Below, piece by piece: positions 50,697 to 59,148 of a stretch of 64,000 bases of DNA; the first letter of the stretch is position 1; the number at the start of each line of letters is the position of its first letter. The translations under genes were made by a program, and so were the position numbers. The notes under the pieces are model-generated. The model had not been told where the DNA came from and made no database searches. It saw only the letters and a program-made list of their open reading frames with translations. The DNA comes from JAXGYX01 sp040772065. Its GTDB lineage: Bacteria > Bacillota > Clostridia > Saccharofermentanales > Fastidiosipilaceae. The stretch spans positions 1,798,001 through 1,862,000 of the forward strand of contig JAXGYX010000001.1 of NCBI GenBank assembly GCA_040772065.1, read 5' to 3'.

Positions 50697-53399
50697 TTAA
50701 TCAGACCCATCCGATTCGTTCACGTCATCATCCTCTTCAGCGACCGTCTCAATCCCCGGACTCTCATCCACAACCGAGCCGTCTTCCGCATCATTTTTTT
50801 CGGCGACCACCGCGATCTCAACCGGGGAATCATCGGTCAGACCGCGGCAATCAACATTTTCGCAGTCAGCTTTGTTTTTTAATTTAATTTCACCATCTTC
50901 GACGACAATGACCGCCGTGTCCCCTTCCCGAACGACGCCATCCAGCATGATTTCAGAGAATTGGTCTTCGACCGAGTTTTGAATCTCGCGGCGCAACGGT
51001 CTGGCTCCATATACAGGATCGTAACCACGCTGCGCGAGCAAAATGTCGGCTTCTTCCGTGCTTTCGAGCGTTATGCCGATGTTCGCGGTTCTGAGCGCAA
51101 ACTTGCCCAACATGATGTGGGCGATCTGTCTCATCGCCTCGCGATCCAGCATGTGGAAGAAGACAATGTCATCCACACGATTGATAAACTCAGGACTAAA
51201 CGCTTTCTTCAGCTCATCCATCACCATCGATTTGGCTTCATCATAGGTCTTTCCACCGTACATCTCGGGATCAGATTCCTCCTGACCCGCGGCGCCAAAT
51301 CCAATTTTTCGTCCGGCTCCACCGGTCAGCATTCTTGCGCCGATGTTTGAGGTCATGATGATAATCGTGTTCTTAAAGTTAACTGTGCGGCCCTGGCCAT
51401 CGGTCAGTCGTCCATCATCCAAGATTTGCAGCATCGAATTCAACACATCCGGATGCGCTTTTTCAACTTCGTCAAATAAGACCACAGAGTATGGTTTGCG
51501 TCGTACCTGCTCGGTCAGCTGCCCACCTTCATCATAGCCAACATAGCCCGGAGGCGAACCGATCAGCTTGCTGACATCAAATTTCTCCATGTATTCCGAC
51601 ATGTCCAGACGAATCAAAGAGCGCTCGTCTCCGAACATGACCTCGGCCAACGCTTTTGCCAATTCAGTCTTGCCGACACCGGTGGTGCCGAGGAAGATAA
51701 ACGATCCTGAAGGGCGATTCGGGTCTTGCAGACCCAGTCTGCCGCGGCGAATCGCCTTGGCGACCGCCGTGACCGCCTCGTCCTGCCCAATGACCCGCTT
51801 GTGCAACTCAGCTTCGAGATTTTTCAGTCGCTCGGTATCCGATTCGGTTATTTTCGCGACCGGCACACCCGTCCAACTGGACACGATGTCAGCGACATGA
51901 TCAGCTGTCAACACGCTTTTCTCGGTATCCTTCTCTTTTTTCCATGTGGCTGTGAGCTCGGCGATCTCAGCTTCCAGATCGCTTTCTTTCTTACGTAATT
52001 CCGCCGCGCGCTCAAAGTCTTCCCGTTTTACCGCGGACTCCTTTTCCTCACGGACGGTCCGTAGCTTATCTTGCATCTCAGTCAGTTGTTCCGGATCGCC
52101 TATCACCTGCATCCGCAATCTGGAGGCGCCCTCATCAATCAGGTCAATCGCCTTGTCCGGCAAGAATCGATCGTTGATATAGCGTCTGGACAGCGTCACC
52201 GCGCTCTCGATCGCCTCGTCGGTGATCACAACTTTGTGGTGCGCCTCGTACTTGTTCTTAATACCTTTCAAAATACTGATCGCGTCCTCTTCTGACGGCT
52301 CATCAACCATGACCGGCTGAAAACGGCGTTCCAGCGCGGAATCTTTCTCGATATTCTTACGGTACTCGTCGATGGTCGTCGCGCCAACGATCTGCAGCTC
52401 ACCTCTGGCCAGCATCGGCTTCATCATATTGGACGCGTCAATCGCGCCTTCCGACGCGCCGGCGCCGACAATCGTGTGCAATTCGTCAACAAACAAAATC
52501 ACATCGCCGCTTTGCGTCGCCTCATCCAGACTGTCCTTGAGACGTTCCTCAAATTCACCGCGGTATTTCGCGCCGGCCAACATACCGGACATGTCCAGCG
52601 AAACCAAACGTTTGTCGCGCAAGATTTCCGGCACATTGCCGGCGATGATTTTTTGTGCCAGACCTTCGGCGATCGCCGTTTTACCGACTCCCGCCTCACC
52701 AATCAAGACAGGATTGTTTTTTGTGCGGCGGCAAAGAATTTGCATAATCCGTTGAACCTCTTCCTCGCGGCCGATAATTGGGTCAAAAGCGTCCTCGCGC
52801 GCAAGTTGGGTCAAGTCCCGGCCATATTTTTCCAAAGTCGGTGTTTTGCCTCCCCGGCCGGCCGAACCCGGACCGGAGCCGACGCCCTGGGCCGCCTCGG
52901 CGCCTGCCTGAGTCGGTTGACCTTCGCCACCTTCCGGCTGTGGCGCCTCATTCCGCGACACCGCCGCGAACACAGTGCCCAGGTCGACATTCAGCGCGTT
53001 CATAATCTGAAGCGCGACACTTTCACCTTCACGAATGATCCCCAACAGCAGCTCTTCCGGCTCAATCGCCGCACGACCACTTTTTTTGAGTTCGTGACTG
53101 GCCAGTTCGAACACACGCTTGGTGCGTGGCGTCGCTTTGTTCGCAAGGTCCTGGATATTCAAGTTCCTGTCCAATTCCACCATCTTTATTTCTTTGCGGT
53201 GCACCTGATCCAGCAGTGGCTGAAGCTCGCCGACACCGCAGCCTTGACTCGCCAGCGAATCGTGGGCCGGGCCTTTACCTTCACCCACAATGCCCGCAAG
53301 CAGATGTTCGGTGCCGATATAATCCAATCCATATCCTTGAGCCACGGCAAACGCCCTCATCAAGGCAGCGGCCGCCCGTTCTGAAAATCTTAAAACCAT
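50697..53399 (-). CDS. clpC: ATP-dependent Clp protease ATPase subunit ClpC
   Basis: ClpC is an AAA+ unfoldase that feeds ClpP and degrades arginine-phosphorylated proteins. The start is the ATG at 53399 (MVLRFSERAAAALM) after GAGGAG. The N-domain (~1-145) has the two Clp repeats. D1 has Walker A GEAGVGKT (~235), followed by a UVR-like coiled middle region; D2 has GTTGVGKT (~572). At 900 residues it is about 90 longer than usual. The extra residues are a Gly/Pro/Gln/Ala linker (~155-200) between N-domain and D1 and an acidic tail (~850-900, ending EEDDDVNESDGSD). It is the last gene of the ctsR operon. Confidence 0.95.
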   Translation of the reverse strand: MVLRFSERAAAALMRAFAVAQGYGLDYIGTEHLLAGIVGEGKGPAHDSLASQGCGVGELQPLLDQVHRKEIKMVELDRNLNIQDLANKATPRTKRVFELASHELKKSGRAAIEPEELLLGIIREGESVALQIMNALNVDLGTVFAAVSRNEAPQPEGGEGQPTQAGAEAAQGVGSGPGSAGRGGKTPTLEKYGRDLTQLAREDAFDPIIGREEEVQRIMQILCRRTKNNPVLIGEAGVGKTAIAEGLAQKIIAGNVPEILRDKRLVSLDMSGMLAGAKYRGEFEERLKDSLDEATQSGDVILFVDELHTIVGAGASEGAIDASNMMKPMLARGELQIVGATTIDEYRKNIEKDSALERRFQPVMVDEPSEEDAISILKGIKNKYEAHHKVVITDEAIESAVTLSRRYINDRFLPDKAIDLIDEGASRLRMQVIGDPEQLTEMQDKLRTVREEKESAVKREDFERAAELRKKESDLEAEIAELTATWKKEKDTEKSVLTADHVADIVSSWTGVPVAKITESDTERLKNLEAELHKRVIGQDEAVTAVAKAIRRGRLGLQDPNRPSGSFIFLGTTGVGKTELAKALAEVMFGDERSLIRLDMSEYMEKFDVSKLIGSPPGYVGYDEGGQLTEQVRRKPYSVVLFDEVEKAHPDVLNSMLQILDDGRLTDGQGRTVNFKNTIIIMTSNIGARMLTGGAGRKIGFGAAGQEESDPEMYGGKTYDEAKSMVMDELKKAFSPEFINRVDDIVFFHMLDREAMRQIAHIMLGKFALRTANIGITLESTEEADILLAQRGYDPVYGARPLRREIQNSVEDQFSEIMLDGVVREGDTAVIVVEDGEIKLKNKADCENVDCRGLTDDSPVEIAVVAEKNDAEDGSVVDESPGIETVAEEDDDVNESDGSD

Positions 53400-53412
53400 T
53401 CTTATCATCTCC

Positions 53413-54459
53413 TCACATATCGTATTGAGCAAAAATCTCTCTCATCGCCGTCGCGCGTTCCACATCACGCCCACGCGCATCCAGCTCACGACCAATTTTT
53501 TGTTGGATCGACGCCGCTCCTATCAGCGACATCGCTGTCTTCACCCGGCCTTCGCCAATTTTTTTAATAATTCCGATCTCCTCGCCAAACGCGACATCGG
53601 ACAGACAGCGCGTCGCTTCCTGACCGGGCAGGCTCCGCGCGTGCCGCAACACTCCAAGACTGCGAAACACCCGATCGTCCAGGGCTAAACCCAAAACCTG
53701 TTGGATCTGCACCCTCGCCTGGCGTTCAAGATCGATGACCTGGTCCACGATGTTGGACAGATCCTGAAGCAAATCCTGTTCGCTCATCCCGAGTGTGACT
53801 TGATTCGAAATCTGATACACGTTACCCTCGGCCCGGCTGTTCTCACCCAAATTGCCACGCAGGGCAAAGCCCATGGCGGTCAGGCGTTTTTGCAGATTGT
53901 CCATCTGCTTCAATTCTGTCAGCCCCGGTAGATGGACCATGACCGAAGCGCGCATCCCGGTGCCGGTATTGGTCGGACAGGCCGTCAGAAAACCAAAATG
54001 CGGGTCCCAGGCGATCAACACTTTTTCCTCAAACAACATAGCGACTTCTTCGGCTCGCCGATAGGCCGTCTTCAGGTCCAGTCCCGCCATCATCGCCTGT
54101 ATACGCAGATGATCCTCTTCGCCAATCATGATCGAAACCGATTCATCCTTGTCCAGCAGAACCCGCGGTGACTGTTTGTTTTGTTTGATCCGTTCGGCAA
54201 GCTCGGCGCTGATCAGACGATGTTCCACCAGCGCGTCCCGATCGACAGGCGTCAAGGCGCTCAGGTCCAACTCATAATAGTGGTCGTGCATCGCGCTGTT
54301 GGCCGAAAAGAAAGCCTCACTCAACTCATCCGCCAGCTTTACCGCGTCCGCCTCCTTCAACCGTGAGGTGAACGCATAGTTTCCGGCGTTCCTGGCCAAG
54401 CGCACCCTGGACGAAAGTATGACGTCCGCGCTCGGTCCATCTTCTAAATACCAACTCAT
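53413..54459 (-). CDS. mcsB: Protein arginine kinase McsB
   Basis: McsB phosphorylates Arg residues on proteins, marking them for ClpCP. The 348-residue protein belongs to the ATP:guanido phosphotransferase family: VILSSRVRLARN, SVSIMIGEEDHLRIQAM, and the catalytic loop TACPTNTGTGMRASVMVHLPGL with Cys. It overlaps mcsA by 4 bases (ATGA) and precedes clpC by 13 bases. Length and order are normal, and McsA as activator is encoded next door. Confidence 0.96.
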   Translation of the reverse strand: MSWYLEDGPSADVILSSRVRLARNAGNYAFTSRLKEADAVKLADELSEAFFSANSAMHDHYYELDLSALTPVDRDALVEHRLISAELAERIKQNKQSPRVLLDKDESVSIMIGEEDHLRIQAMMAGLDLKTAYRRAEEVAMLFEEKVLIAWDPHFGFLTACPTNTGTGMRASVMVHLPGLTELKQMDNLQKRLTAMGFALRGNLGENSRAEGNVYQISNQVTLGMSEQDLLQDLSNIVDQVIDLERQARVQIQQVLGLALDDRVFRSLGVLRHARSLPGQEATRCLSDVAFGEEIGIIKKIGEGRVKTAMSLIGAASIQQKIGRELDARGRDVERATAMREIFAQYDM

Positions 54460-55103
54460 TGAACGTCTCCTTTCTCCTGTTTAATCTCATGAATGGCGTC
54501 TCTCAAACGCGCCGCTTCCTCGTAATCTTCCTTTGCCACCGCGGCTTCCTGTTGCTTCCTTAGTTCCTCCAGCTTGGAGTCAACGCTCAATTCCGCCCAC
54601 TTGATTTCAGATTTGGCCGGTGCCTCCTCCGTGATCACGGATGGCGCAGCGTCCACTCTACGCTCTGCGCTCGGTTGATCATTCGAGGACACCGCGGGCG
54701 GGTACTGCGCGCCGCTCGGATTTCTACCGACATAGCACGGCCCTCGTTGAATTCGGGTAAATAAATTCTCTAAATAGACGCGAAATTCTTCGTAGCAGTG
54801 AGCGCAACCCAACAGGCCATTCTTGCGAAATTGATCATAGGTCATGCCGCATTTCGAGCAAGTCGGTCCGGCGCTCAAACCCGCTTCTTGACGTGAGAAA
54901 CTTGGCAAACCCCCGGTCTGACCGAATAGGTTGCCAAAAATACCGCCGCCAAAAAAGCTGTTCAATGAATTATAGTTATCCTGTTGTCGAGCGGCGGCGC
55001 ATTCGGCGCACAGTCGCTGTTCGGTCTCACGTCCGTTGACCAGCGCGCGGATTAAAACCGTGGCCTCCCTCTCATGGCAGCGTTCACATTTCATTCCGCT
55101 CAT
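54456..55103 (-). CDS. mcsA: McsA, zinc-binding activator of McsB
   Basis: A 215-residue protein with CxxC zinc modules: CERC...CAEC (~5-38) and CSKCGMTYDQFRKNGLLGCAHC (~82-105), followed by a Ser/Pro-rich variable stretch and a C-terminal UVR domain (~180-212, LEELRKQQEAAVAKEDYEEAARLRDAI, in part). McsA activates the McsB kinase and protects CtsR. Its start overlaps the end of ctsR by 20 bases. The ATG at 55103 is close to AAGGAGG; the ATG three codons further in is an alternative. Confidence 0.94.
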   Translation of the reverse strand: MSGMKCERCHEREATVLIRALVNGRETEQRLCAECAAARQQDNYNSLNSFFGGGIFGNLFGQTGGLPSFSRQEAGLSAGPTCSKCGMTYDQFRKNGLLGCAHCYEEFRVYLENLFTRIQRGPCYVGRNPSGAQYPPAVSSNDQPSAERRVDAAPSVITEEAPAKSEIKWAELSVDSKLEELRKQQEAAVAKEDYEEAARLRDAIHEIKQEKGDVQ

Positions 55104-55593
55104 CCGCCTCCTTTTTTTCTTCTTCCTCCAATTGCATCGCTTTGCTCAGCAACATATTTTTAAATATATCCATGCGTATCAAGTCTCTTGTTCTGGGGGG
55201 AACTTTCGCCAACGCCTGATCCGAGGTCGCCGCGAACATGATTACCGCCGTCTTTTTGTCGATGATGTCGTAGTCAACAAAATTAGTCAGGTAGACATCC
55301 GCGTCGTGCCGGCTCAGCGTGTCACCCACACCATTTAAGATATGCATCACATAATTGCTGGTGCTATTGTCATTGGCGATTCGCTTGATACGGATCCAGC
55401 CACCTCCACCACGTCTGCTTTCAACAATGTAACCTTGTCCATTGGTAAATCGTGTGGACAACACATAAGTGATTTGAGACGGAACACAGTCAACCTTCTC
55501 GGCCAGCGCACCGCGCGTGATTTCCACCATACCTTCGTTTTCTTCTATCATGTCTTTAATCATTTGTTCAATGATATCTGTCAGTCTTGCCAT
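55084..55593 (-). CDS. ctsR: CtsR, repressor of class III stress genes
   Basis: CtsR represses clp genes and is released on heat or thiol stress. The start is the ATG at 55593 (MARLTDIIEQMIKDMI), giving 169 residues. The winged helix includes GALAEKVDCVPSQITYVLSTRFTNGQGYIVESRRGGGG (in part); the Gly-rich wing (RRGGGGWIRI) is the heat-sensing tetra-Gly loop. It is the first gene of ctsR-mcsA-mcsB-clpC. Two CtsR-type operators lie upstream, so autoregulation is expected. Confidence 0.96.
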   Translation of the reverse strand: MARLTDIIEQMIKDMIEENEGMVEITRGALAEKVDCVPSQITYVLSTRFTNGQGYIVESRRGGGGWIRIKRIANDNSTSNYVMHILNGVGDTLSRHDADVYLTNFVDYDIIDKKTAVIMFAATSDQALAKVPPRTRDLIRMDIFKNMLLSKAMQLEEEEKKEADERNEM

Positions 55594-55616
55594 CTGAACC
55601 GCCCCTTTCGCTAAGT

Positions 55617-55625
55617 TTATCCACA
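55617..55625 (-). promoter_or_regulatory. Single exact DnaA box in the ctsR leader
   Basis: TTATCCACA on the plus strand is an exact DnaA-box match between the ctsR promoter and its start codon. A single 9-base match can arise by chance in 64 kb; it is listed for comparison with the cluster at 3853-4105. Confidence 0.35.
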
Positions 55626-55663
55626 CAGTGGGCATATCGGTATACGCTATGGCCACCCGTACG

Positions 55664-55710
55664 TTTGACTATCTTTGATATTATGATATCACTTTGACTT
55701 TCTTTGTCAA
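55664..55710 (-). promoter_or_regulatory. ctsR promoter with two CtsR operator boxes
   Basis: On the minus strand, -35 TTGACA (55710-55705) and -10 TATCAT (55688-55683) are 16 bases apart. CtsR binds tandem heptads of the form (A/G)GTCAAA-NAN-(A/G)GTCAAA. Box 1 TGACAAAGAAAGTCAAA (55709-55693) overlaps the -35. Box 2 TATCAAAGATAGTCAAA (55680-55664) lies just after the -10. In each, one heptad is perfect (AGTCAAA), the other has two mismatches, and the 3-base spacer fits. This supports autorepression of the stress operon. Confidence 0.8.
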
Positions 55711-55730
55711 TTATTTAGATGAATATTTTT

Positions 55731-55762
55731 TAAAAAAAGACCACCTCTGTGGAGGTGGCCCG
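55731..55762 (-). terminator. Terminator after the 645-residue membrane protein gene
   Basis: CCACCTC (55741-55747) pairs with GAGGTGG (55752-55758) around a TGTG loop, followed on the minus strand by a run of seven T (55738-55732). It separates the unknown membrane-protein gene from the ctsR promoter. Confidence 0.88.
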
Positions 55763-55778
55763 TCTTGTCAATTGAAAG

Positions 55779-57716
55779 TCAATTTGTGGGGGAAGGCGCG
55801 CTGTCCGGAATGCCCTCCTGCTTAAGTAATAGTTGGTGAAGATCGATTGGCGGGTTGACGGCGAACATTGAATCGTAAGCCTGCCCCGAGGTCAGATCGA
55901 TGCTGTACCACTGGATCGTCACAACATGATCCGGTTGATGCTCGACGATCTGCAGGTCCCACCTGCCGGTCAGAATATTGTAGGTCGGTTCGTAATAAGC
56001 CAAATCAACATCGCTGTCGTCAGGATAGGTGTCGTGCACCAACCAATACAACAGTTCGGCCGCTTCCTCAGGCGTGAACACTTTGTTCAGTATCTCATCC
56101 CGACGCCTTTGCAGCTCGGCCTTTTGCGCTTCTTCGGCTTCACGCTTGCGGCCGTCCATCGTCTGCCGCATCTCCGCCAGGCGTGCCCGATAGGCGGATT
56201 TGGTGCCGGTATTGACCAGCGAGTTGATCAGCTGTTCAATTTCGCTGTAATCTTCCTCGCTAAAATCCGAGCGAAGACGCTCACCATGGTCATAGGCATT
56301 ACTGAAACTTTGATCAATTTCTGAAATCGTCTGAATTTGAATCTCCAGCTTCGCCCAGACGCCCGCCAAAGGGATGAACAATTTGGAGTTGTTTGTGGAA
56401 AGAGACAGCATCTCGCTTTGCAACGCACCCACGTCCACCTCACTTAGATCATAGGACGGATCGTTGTAAGACTGTAGTTTTTGATAGGCGACACGGTATT
56501 CCAGCAAAACCAGATACTCTGTGTTCAAACGGGTTCGATCCACTTCGCGCCCGAGTGATTCAATCTGCGCGCCGAGCTTGGTCGCCACGCCCTCCTCGGC
56601 GTTGTAAAATAACAAAGGATCATCGCCATATAGCTGAACCTCTCCCGAGACTGTCTCCCAGGTCCGATACTCCTCCCGCAAAGAGTGCAGTTCCTGGACA
56701 ATCAAATCATCCAGCGGGGTCGCCACACTTTGGGCTTTGCTCAACGCCTGATCCAGTTGATCGGGCGAAAGATCGGCATAGGATCGCTCCTCCGCCGCGT
56801 AGGCGTCGCGCACCTGCATTAGATAGAGGCAATGCCGGATCGTCGCCAGCTCCGCCAGTGAGTCGGAGCGAAATTCGCTGTCAGGCAGCGCGTTCACCAA
56901 CTGTTCGGCATGCGCCAGATCCTCCTCGTTCAGCTGATCGGACACCGCCGTCTTGCTCTGATCACTGTACAATTTCATGATGGCCTGTTCAGCCTCTCTC
57001 CTTGGGGCGCTGATTGAGGTCCGGTAGTACAGCGCCGCCGCCAATATAGCGAGCAGTACAACCAACACGCTTGCGCTCACGATCAAAAGTGTTCTCTTAC
57101 GATCTTTAGCCGAGCTTGCCTGTTCCTCACGGGTCTTCCTTAGGCGTTGTGAGTCTCTTGGCCTTTCAACACCGGCGGCACGGTATCGCCAATCATCCGA
57201 CGCACGCTCACCTTGACGCAGACGTGCGTCTTGCGGCCCGCCGCGTCCCCCGTTGGGGATCTCCTTGCCGCGTTGAGGGAACCTGCCGGGTGGAATTGGC
57301 ATCGGCCGCGCGTTGTCGTGACGTCCGAGACCGGGCGGTGGCGGAGCAGACATCGGCATGGCCCCCCGCATCCGCTCGGCGTCCGGCCGCGTGAATTCTT
57401 TGGTCGGCTGACTCTCCTGCGGTTGTTCGGTCTCCTCGGATGATTTCAGCCGCGCCTCCGGCTCCCGGCTGTCGTAAATCTCGTTCGGCGGCGCCTCAAA
57501 TACAGGGTCGGGCGCGCCTCGCTCCACATCCGCCTGTCCCTGTCCGTCAAGCGGCCCGCCTCCCTGAGCGGTAATATCTGGGTTTGGATCCATTTGCGCT
57601 GTGTCTGTCGGTCGCTCGATTTTCATATCCGCGTCGGTCTCCGGAATCGCGGTCATGCTATCTTCAGGGCCATTTTCATCAACGTTATGATTCAGGTTGT
57701 CCAGCTTGTCACTCAT
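55779..57716 (-). CDS. Membrane-anchored protein of unknown function with long disordered N-terminus
   Basis: I do not recognise this 645-residue protein. Residues ~1-205 look disordered and cytoplasmic, rich in Pro, Asp, Glu, Gln and Arg. One membrane helix (~208-230, TLLIVSASVLVVLLAILAAALYY) follows. The extracellular part (~235-560) is strongly helical with coiled-coil character (LNEEDLAHAEQLVNALPDSEF, RREAEEAQKAELQRRRDEIL). The last ~85 residues look like a small mixed alpha/beta domain (EEAAELLYWLVHDTYPDDSD, WYSIDLTSGQAYDS). The topology recalls envelope sensors or scaffolds. It is monocistronic with its own terminator. Confidence 0.7.
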   Translation of the reverse strand: MSDKLDNLNHNVDENGPEDSMTAIPETDADMKIERPTDTAQMDPNPDITAQGGGPLDGQGQADVERGAPDPVFEAPPNEIYDSREPEARLKSSEETEQPQESQPTKEFTRPDAERMRGAMPMSAPPPPGLGRHDNARPMPIPPGRFPQRGKEIPNGGRGGPQDARLRQGERASDDWRYRAAGVERPRDSQRLRKTREEQASSAKDRKRTLLIVSASVLVVLLAILAAALYYRTSISAPRREAEQAIMKLYSDQSKTAVSDQLNEEDLAHAEQLVNALPDSEFRSDSLAELATIRHCLYLMQVRDAYAAEERSYADLSPDQLDQALSKAQSVATPLDDLIVQELHSLREEYRTWETVSGEVQLYGDDPLLFYNAEEGVATKLGAQIESLGREVDRTRLNTEYLVLLEYRVAYQKLQSYNDPSYDLSEVDVGALQSEMLSLSTNNSKLFIPLAGVWAKLEIQIQTISEIDQSFSNAYDHGERLRSDFSEEDYSEIEQLINSLVNTGTKSAYRARLAEMRQTMDGRKREAEEAQKAELQRRRDEILNKVFTPEEAAELLYWLVHDTYPDDSDVDLAYYEPTYNILTGRWDLQIVEHQPDHVVTIQWYSIDLTSGQAYDSMFAVNPPIDLHQLLLKQEGIPDSAPSPTN

Positions 57717-58019
57717 GTTTCACTCCTGTGTCGCTGTCATTCCGGGGATTCACAGTGCTGGCAATTCGAATGCCTCGACATTTTCAAGATGATCTTTCGA
57801 TATGGTATAAAGTTTAATTTGAATCTTATAGAAAAGTCACGCGTTTTTATACAAAGTGGCCTGCGCCACGCCAAAACAAAAAAATATAACCCACTTAGTA
57901 TACTGCATGCGACAATTGTCAGCAAACCAATCATGGTCCGCGCTCCACCGTTGGCAAACTAATGATAAGATATTAAAAAAAGAAGGAGCAAGCGCGCGAG
58001 CGCGCCCGATTGAACAATC
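57717..58019. other. Intergenic region with an unusual serine acetyltransferase leader
   Basis: No gene is seen in this 303-bp gap between the unknown membrane-protein gene (minus) and the serine acetyltransferase gene (plus). The left two thirds are AT-rich and should hold promoters for both. Near the right end a strong Shine-Dalgarno AGAAGGAG (57981-57988) is 31 bases from the ATG, and the stretch between them contains the GC palindrome GCGCGCGAGCGCGC (57992-58005). Confidence 0.5.
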
Positions 58020-58985
58020 ATGTCTAAAAAATGGAAAGACGCCTGGCTCAGCGACATGGTGAAGAGGCTGACCGACAGTTATGGCCGAAATCCTGATTTG
58101 ATGGAGACCGACACCGCTTATTTGCCGGATGTGACCAAAGTCATCGATCTCACTTTGGCGCTAAGAGATATTTTGTTTCCCGGATTTTTTTCGGACAAAT
58201 CGGTCAACATCGAAACGGCGCCGTATTATATAGGGAATCATTTGATCCAGATCCGCGAAGAATTGAGTGAGCAAATCAAACTGGCGCTTTGCCACAACAT
58301 CCGTTCCGGAGCGACGGACATTGTCTGTCGGGGGGAACAAGATCAAAGTGAGCTGGCCTCGGACATCGTGGATCGATTTTTAGAAAAGCTGCCGGACATT
58401 CAGGATACGCTGACCACCGATGTGCACGCGGCGTACGACGGAGATCCGGCGGCCAAAAGCTATCCCGAGGTCATCTTGTCCTATCCCGGCATGCTCGCGA
58501 TCACCATCCATCGTCTGGCGCATCAACTATATTTATTGCGCACTCCGCTCATTCCTCGAATGATGAGTGAATACGCGCACGGTGTGACCGGCATCGACAT
58601 CCACCCCGGCGCGCAGATCGGCCCTTACTTTTTCATCGATCACGGCACCGGTGTGGTCATCGGCGAAACAACCGTTATCGGCAGGCACGCCAAAATTTAC
58701 CAAGGTGTCACGTTGGGTGCGCTGTCCACCGGAGCGGGACAAAAACTGCGTTCGGTCAAGCGACACCCCACCCTCGGTGACCGGGTCACGGTCTACGGCG
58801 GAGCCACCATCCTGGGCGGAGACACTTTTATCGGCAGCAACGTGGTCATTGGCGGCAACGTCTTTATCACCCGGTCGGTCGAACACTCGACAAAAGTCAT
58901 TATGAACAATCCCGAGTTAACCTTCCACAACCAGGGGGAACGTGATTCAAAAGAGCGAACAGAGGATCGTCCCTCTCGGGCATAG
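58020..58985 (+). CDS. cysE: Serine O-acetyltransferase (CysE/EpsC family)
   Basis: The enzyme makes O-acetylserine, the precursor of cysteine. At 321 residues it matches the longer class with a helical N-terminal domain (~1-170), followed by a left-handed beta-helix. Motifs are GVTGIDIHPGAQIGPYFFIDHGTGVVIGE (in part), with the catalytic His/Asp pair, YQGVTLGALS, KRHPTLGDRVTVYGGATILGG and GSNVVIGGNVFI. The C-terminal tail is charged (GERDSKERTEDRPSRA). An in-frame stop at 58011 fixes the start near 58020. The polar amino acid transporter downstream of fumC could supply a related substrate, but there is no operon link. Confidence 0.92.
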   Translation: MSKKWKDAWLSDMVKRLTDSYGRNPDLMETDTAYLPDVTKVIDLTLALRDILFPGFFSDKSVNIETAPYYIGNHLIQIREELSEQIKLALCHNIRSGATDIVCRGEQDQSELASDIVDRFLEKLPDIQDTLTTDVHAAYDGDPAAKSYPEVILSYPGMLAITIHRLAHQLYLLRTPLIPRMMSEYAHGVTGIDIHPGAQIGPYFFIDHGTGVVIGETTVIGRHAKIYQGVTLGALSTGAGQKLRSVKRHPTLGDRVTVYGGATILGGDTFIGSNVVIGGNVFITRSVEHSTKVIMNNPELTFHNQGERDSKERTEDRPSRA

Positions 58986-59092
58986 AAAGACCGGCCAACA
59001 TCGTCTCCATCAAAGGAAGGGGTTCACGCGTCTGAGGAAGGATAGGCTCAATCAGAAGGCGGTCAATTTAAATGAAAGAATACCAAGATCAG

Positions 59093-59126
59093 GCGGCGCC
59101 CGGACAGTTTGAAGTCCGGGCGCCGC
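59093..59126. terminator. GC-rich hairpin between convergent genes
   Basis: GCGGCGCCCGGAC (59093-59105) pairs perfectly with GTCCGGGCGCCGC (59114-59126) around an 8-base loop. It lies between the serine acetyltransferase gene (plus) and fumC (minus), which converge. Neither side has a long T run, but a 13-bp GC stem between converging genes most likely ends or protects both transcripts. Confidence 0.65.
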
Positions 59127-59148
59127 TTCCGTCGCGAAACAATGCTCA

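Noticed and set aside
57594..57962. Plus-strand frame of 122 codons over the start of the unknown membrane-protein gene
   Set aside because: Mostly antisense to the real gene and ends in AT-rich intergenic DNA, with no initiation signal or protein signature.
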